Shown one piece after another: positions 27,232-30,000 of a stretch of DNA of 30,000 nucleotides (the stretch's first letter is position 1; every line of letters begins with the position of its first letter). Position numbers and translations under genes: made by a program. The notes under the pieces were generated by a model. The model saw only the letters and a list, made by a program, of their open reading frames with translations, did no database searches and was not told the DNA's origin. The stretch covers positions 32,501 to 62,500 of the forward strand of contig CAUYUJ010003596.1 of assembly GCA_963575745.1 (NCBI GenBank), read 5' to 3'. The DNA comes from Prorocentrum cordatum. Lineage: Eukaryota > Sar > Dinophyceae > Prorocentrales > Prorocentraceae.

Positions 27232-27236
27232 AGCAG

Positions 27237-27304
<68 letters not shown>
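26721..27304. repeat. Compound (CCT)n-(CAT)n microsatellite, about 585 bp
   Basis: CCT units to about 26913 switch abruptly to CAT units that continue to 27304 with CAG interruptions (clusters near 27005-27030, 27077, 27107 and 27225). Poly-Ser/Ile and poly-Met frames across it are artefacts. Confidence 0.95.
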
Positions 27305-27862
27305 GTATCCTCCCTCTTCTCCTCCTATAGCTTCCTCTCCCCAGTGTTCCCCCAAGGGGTTCCACCACGGCTGGGGGGAACACATATGGACTCCAATAGC
27401 TTGACTGATTTCGGCCAAACGTTTGGCCGCATGGGCGCTTCCAGAAGGCAGGCGGCGGCGGTGATTTAGATACTGTTAGATTGACAGGCACAGGCTAACA
27501 TGTAGCACGGATCCGTAGATCTGGCACATGGGCGGCAGATCCACGGATCGGGGAGATTATCCCCCTCGTGGCGCAAATGCCGCCCGATTTGGCGATGATT
27601 CGCATTGACTTCGTACTTGGCGAGGAGGGAAGGGAGCGACGGACGACCCGAGGAGGAGGGAAGGACGAAACCCCGGGGGTCAGCCCCGAGGCGCGAGCAG
27701 GAGGAGAGAAGGAGGCGACGCACGACGACAGCGAAGGAGGGAAGGAGGACCCACCCGGCGGCGCGAGATGGGCAGCCGCGCCAGTGCCAAAGGGCGCGGC
27801 GCGACTGCGGCCACCGCCGCGCCCGCACCCACACTCACTTTTGCGTCGGCGGACCTGGCAGC
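27305..27862. other. Unassigned sequence, no gene seen
   Basis: Mixed sequence; CGGCCAAACGTTTGGCCG at about 27413-27430 is a perfect 18-base palindrome. GATCCGTAGATC and GATCCACGGATC near 27510 and 27538 are short palindromes. No gene or RNA signature. Confidence 0.4.
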
Positions 27863-28017
27863 AGGAGGAGGGGGAGGAGGAGGAGGAGGAGGAGGAGGAG
27901 GAGGAGGAGGAGGAGGAGGAGGAGGAGGAGGAGGAGGAGGAGGAGGAGGAGGAGGAGAGGAGGGGGAGGAGGAGGAGGAGAGGAGGAGGAGGAGGAGGAG
28001 GAGGAGGAGGAGGAGGA
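27863..28017. repeat. (GGA)n microsatellite, about 155 bp
   Basis: GGA/GAG triplets with a few GGGGA interruptions. It is the opposite orientation of the CCT tracts at 22976 and 26721. Confidence 0.95.
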
Positions 28018-28195
28018 CACGCATGGAGGCCGCAGTCGATGCAAGGCCTCCGGGCACTGCGGCCGTCGCGGCGCAGCAGTGCGCCAGCTGGCAAGGACGG
28101 GCCAGGGCAGCGGAGGGCGGAGCGGGCAGGGTGAACGCGTGCGCGTCACCGTGAGCCCATGGCGGCCACCGTGGCGGCGGCCCCACCGAGGTCTC
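28018..28195. other. Unassigned GC-rich sequence
   Basis: No feature recognised. Confidence 0.4.
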
Positions 28196-28401
28196 TTGGT
28201 GGTCTCCAAAGCAGGTGGTGAGACACCTGGTGATGACCCCGATTCCCCCCAAAAATAATTCTGGGTCAACACCGGGTTTGGGGACACGCGGTCGCCACGA
28301 GGTTTTGCGTTTCCTGGGCCAGTCAGCGCTCGAAAACCATTACCCAAATCGCCCAAAACTCACCACCGGGTGTTCTCACCACCACGTATGGGGACCACCA
28401 A
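28196..28401. mobile_element. 206-bp element with about 40-bp terminal inverted repeats
   Basis: TTGGTGGTCTCCA...GGTGGTGAGACACCTGG at 28196-28236 matches the inverse complement of 28360-28401 with several mismatches and one indel. The 123-base centre holds no gene. No target duplication is recognised. This fits a small non-autonomous DNA element. Confidence 0.65.
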
Positions 28402-28470
28402 GTCTCTGGAGGCCCTCGAAGGGCCAAGGTAAGATCCCAGAGTGCTTAGGAAAGCCTCGCTGCCCCTCGC

Positions 28471-28518
28471 CCTCCTCCTCCTCCTCCTCCTCCTCCTCCT
28501 CCTCCTCCTCCTCCTCCT
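28471..28518. repeat. (CTC)n microsatellite, 48 bp
   Basis: Sixteen CTC/CCT triplets without interruption. Confidence 0.9.
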
Positions 28519-28725
28519 TTCGGCGGAGAACGAGGGGGGGAAGTGAGAAGGAGAAGGCCTTCTCGGAAGGCGGCGGGGCTTCTCAGAATCCCTCGCGCCT
28601 TCTGAACAGTTGTCTGCGTCTTCGGGGGAGGCACAGAAAACCTCTCGGAAGGCCGAACGATTTCCGAGCCTTCTGAAAAGACCCGCCCCCTCTCACTTCC
28701 CCCCCTCGCTCGCCGCCGGTACCAG
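28519..28725. other. Unassigned sequence with CCTTCTGA/TTCTC motifs
   Basis: Short TTCTCGGAAGG, CTCTCGGAAGG and CCTTCTGAA motifs recur in both orientations (28560, 28598, 28633, 28668), giving weak self-complementarity. No gene. Confidence 0.4.
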
Positions 28726-29120
28726 TCACCGCGAAACGCGAGCCCGAGCTGCGGAGGCAGAGCGGCTGATCACGAGTGAGATCCAGGGGCCCAGCTGGAC
28801 GGATGGGTTGGGTCGACCCTTCTGGAGCAGGCAAGGTCGGTGCGCCTGGTGCCCGTACCAGGAGGCCGAGGACGTCGATGCCCCTCGTGCGGCACCAGCC
28901 AGCGAAGGACCCGAGGCCGCTCGCGTGGTGCCACGCAGGGTCCGGCGGGGCGCGGTGGAACGCACACCACTCCAGCCAAGCCTCGGCGCCCTGCCTGGTG
29001 CGGAGACGGGACGGGAGGCCTTGCGGGGGCCTGGGCGTCGGGAAAGGGACAGGGGGAGGCGCTGCGGAGGGCCCCACGGCCCGCAGCCGCTGCAGCCCAG
29101 GGGTCAAAGGCTGGCGCGCG
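28726..29120 (-). CDS. Minus-strand coding-like stretch, unknown product
   Basis: Within a long minus-strand open frame, about 28850-29030 reads a tryptophan- and cysteine-containing peptide (EAWLEWCAFHRAPPDPAWHH, then GLGSFAGWCRTRGIDVLGL) that looks more protein-like than its surroundings. I do not recognise it. The frame also runs through alanine/proline-rich sequence that is probably not coding, so any exon would be shorter. Chance is a real alternative in stop-poor DNA. Confidence 0.25.
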
Positions 29121-29354
29121 GCCGCTGCCGCCGGGCTCGGGGCGGGCTGGCGGCCGGGCAGTGCTGCTCCACGGCGCTCCCCAATGGGAGGGGCGCGGCT
29201 GTCCGACTCGCGGGCTGCCCAAGGGTGAGCGGTCCACGCGGACCGCCGCCGTACCCCGCCTCCGGCGCGCAAGGGCAAGGGGGCCGTGGCGCCCAGCGCG
29301 GGGGTGCCGGGGGGGGGGCCTGTGCCGAGCACGGCCTGATGGTTCGAGTAGGGG
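29121..29354. other. Unassigned GC-rich sequence
   Basis: No supported feature between the coding-like stretch and the next inverted-repeat element. Confidence 0.35.
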
Positions 29355-29495
29355 GTCGACTGCAGAATTGACTTACCCCAAAATTCATTCTCGCCGACGT
29401 ATACGTAGAATGGTCGTAGATCTACGGACATTTTACGCACTCCTCATGGATTCGACGAGTAAACCAATTTTGGGTAAATCAATTCTGCAGCCGAC
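29355..29495. mobile_element. 141-bp MITE-like element with 30-bp terminal inverted repeats
   Basis: GTCGACTGCAGAATTGAC...AAAATT at 29355-29385 is the inverse of 29466-29495 (AATTTTGGGTAAATCAATTC...), with two mismatches and one indel. The centre has its own palindrome (CGTAGATCTACG, about 29415-29426). It is AT-richer than the flanks, which suggests an insertion. No clear target duplication. Confidence 0.8.
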
Positions 29496-29659
29496 GTCCG
29501 CGGTCGCGACGTCGTCCGCGACGTCAGGGACCCTGTGGTCGCTAGGCTGCGCCCGGGGGCTTGCAGGGAGGGCCCAGGGGCCTGCTGGGGGCCGCCGCCG
29601 CCGCCGCCTGGCCCGCGCTCTGCAGGTGGGTGCGTTGGCAGGGCGCCCGAAGCCGCGGC

Positions 29660-29806
29660 GACTGGGCGGGAGTCAGGCGCAGCGGCGTGATCGGCTGGGA
29701 CTTCAGGGGCGGCAGAGGTGCACCGTTGTGGGCGGCGAGCCTCCCGTCGTCGGTGGGGTAGGCGTGCCAGTCGACCTGGATCTTGTTCTCGTCCACGGCC
29801 CGGAAG
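29660..29806 (-). CDS. Minus-strand coding-like fragment (possible exon), unknown product
   Basis: Immediately next to the CA repeat the minus strand reads AVDENKIQVDWHAYPTDDGR, then LAAHNGAPLPPLKSQPITPL. The composition is that of an ordinary soluble protein, unlike the repeat-derived frames around it. The reading frame continues upstream only through the (CA)n repeat, so the real exon start is unknown. A GT following CACAACG (about 29722) could be a donor site. The family is not recognised. Confidence 0.35.
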
Positions 29807-29843
29807 ACACACACACACACACACACACACAGACACAGACACA

Positions 29844-29888
<45 letters not shown>
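29807..29888. repeat. (CA)n microsatellite, 82 bp
   Basis: CA dinucleotides with three CAGA interruptions (29831-29847). A second CA tract starts at 29991 and runs off the window. Confidence 0.95.
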
Positions 29889-29891
<3 letters not shown>

Positions 29892-29990
29892 ATTTGTAAG
29901 TCGGCGGCGAAGAGGAGCCTCCGGCGCGGTCGGCAGGTGGAGCTGCCAATTGCGAATGAACGTGGTCGAACGCGCCATACTGTAAGAAGA
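29889..29990. other. Unassigned sequence at the window end
   Basis: Between two CA tracts. The minus strand reads FLQYGAFDHVHSQLAAPPAD in one frame and MARSTTFIRNWQLHLPTAPE in another. Either might be an exon, and the sequence does not choose between them. Confidence 0.3.
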
Positions 29991-30000
29991 CACACACACA

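Noticed and set aside
26488-27330. 280-codon plus-strand frame (poly-Leu, Ser, Ile)
   Set aside because: Translation of the CCAAGAGGCCC repeat and the compound CCT/CAT microsatellite.
1-30000. Dinoflagellate spliced-leader sequence, rRNA and tRNA genes
   Set aside because: Looked for by eye on both strands; no convincing match found. A covariance-model search would be needed to exclude degenerate tRNAs.

Overview
The window looks like a piece of a dinoflagellate nuclear genome (genus not resolved). The pointers are: degenerate Ty1/copia gag and pol of a type I associate with dinoflagellates, an IS1595/ISXO2-like transposase relic, a fragment with the CYC coiled-coil signature that I recall from dinoflagellate multicopy genes, very GC-rich coding-like sequence beside long simple repeats, and no bacterial gene organisation. 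I see no rRNA, tRNA, spliced-leader, telomere or CRISPR sequence. No gene in the window is demonstrably intact.

Layout. 1-3670: degenerate CCAAGAGGCCC minisatellite, simple repeats, a 186-bp palindrome (1709-1894), and two minus-strand coding-like fragments (about 1140-1247 and 2466-2915). 3675-9540: a decayed Ty1/copia LTR retrotransposon. Its 5' LTR is split by a 0.77-kb CCAAGAGGCCC element. Gag with zinc knuckle, the protease, reverse transcriptase (RT) and RNase H remain in broken frames, and the integrase region is missing. 6933-10484: a 3.55-kb foldback-like structure with 56-bp terminal inverted repeats (2 mismatches), inner inverted arms and 5-bp/11-bp satellite arms. It encloses the RT/RNase H/3' LTR end of the retrotransposon. 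10485-14420: tandem arrays (about 89-bp, GGGGACAGTGGT, alternating 46+38-bp, about 22-bp units) between AT-rich sequence and G/C-tract dispersed repeats; the GGGGACAGTGGT array has inverted flanks.

14420-19220 is the only long stretch that reads as protein-coding: a plus-strand P-loop NTPase-like gene (Walker A and DD Walker B visible, one stop, two likely frameshifts, one probable intron acceptor), followed by a relic IS1595/ISXO2-like transposase with three in-frame stops. Both look like selfish-element genes in decay; whether they belong to one element is unknown.

19220-30000 is mostly repeats: a second, opposite-strand copy of the 11.6-13.3 kb dispersed repeat, purine-rich and trinucleotide microsatellites, more CCAAGAGGCCC blocks, and three short terminal-inverted-repeat elements (23654-23809 inside 47-bp direct repeats; 28196-28401; 29355-29495). 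A minus-strand acidic-tract/CYC exon-like segment lies at 20478-20698, and two weaker minus-strand coding-like stretches lie at 28.7-29.1 and 29.6-29.8 kb.

Reading: all the non-transposon coding-like fragments are on the minus strand, and the transposon genes are on the plus strand. The window could be repeat-filled introns of one or more minus-strand genes, colonised by nested mobile elements, or simply intergenic repeat sequence with gene debris. The sequence alone does not decide this.
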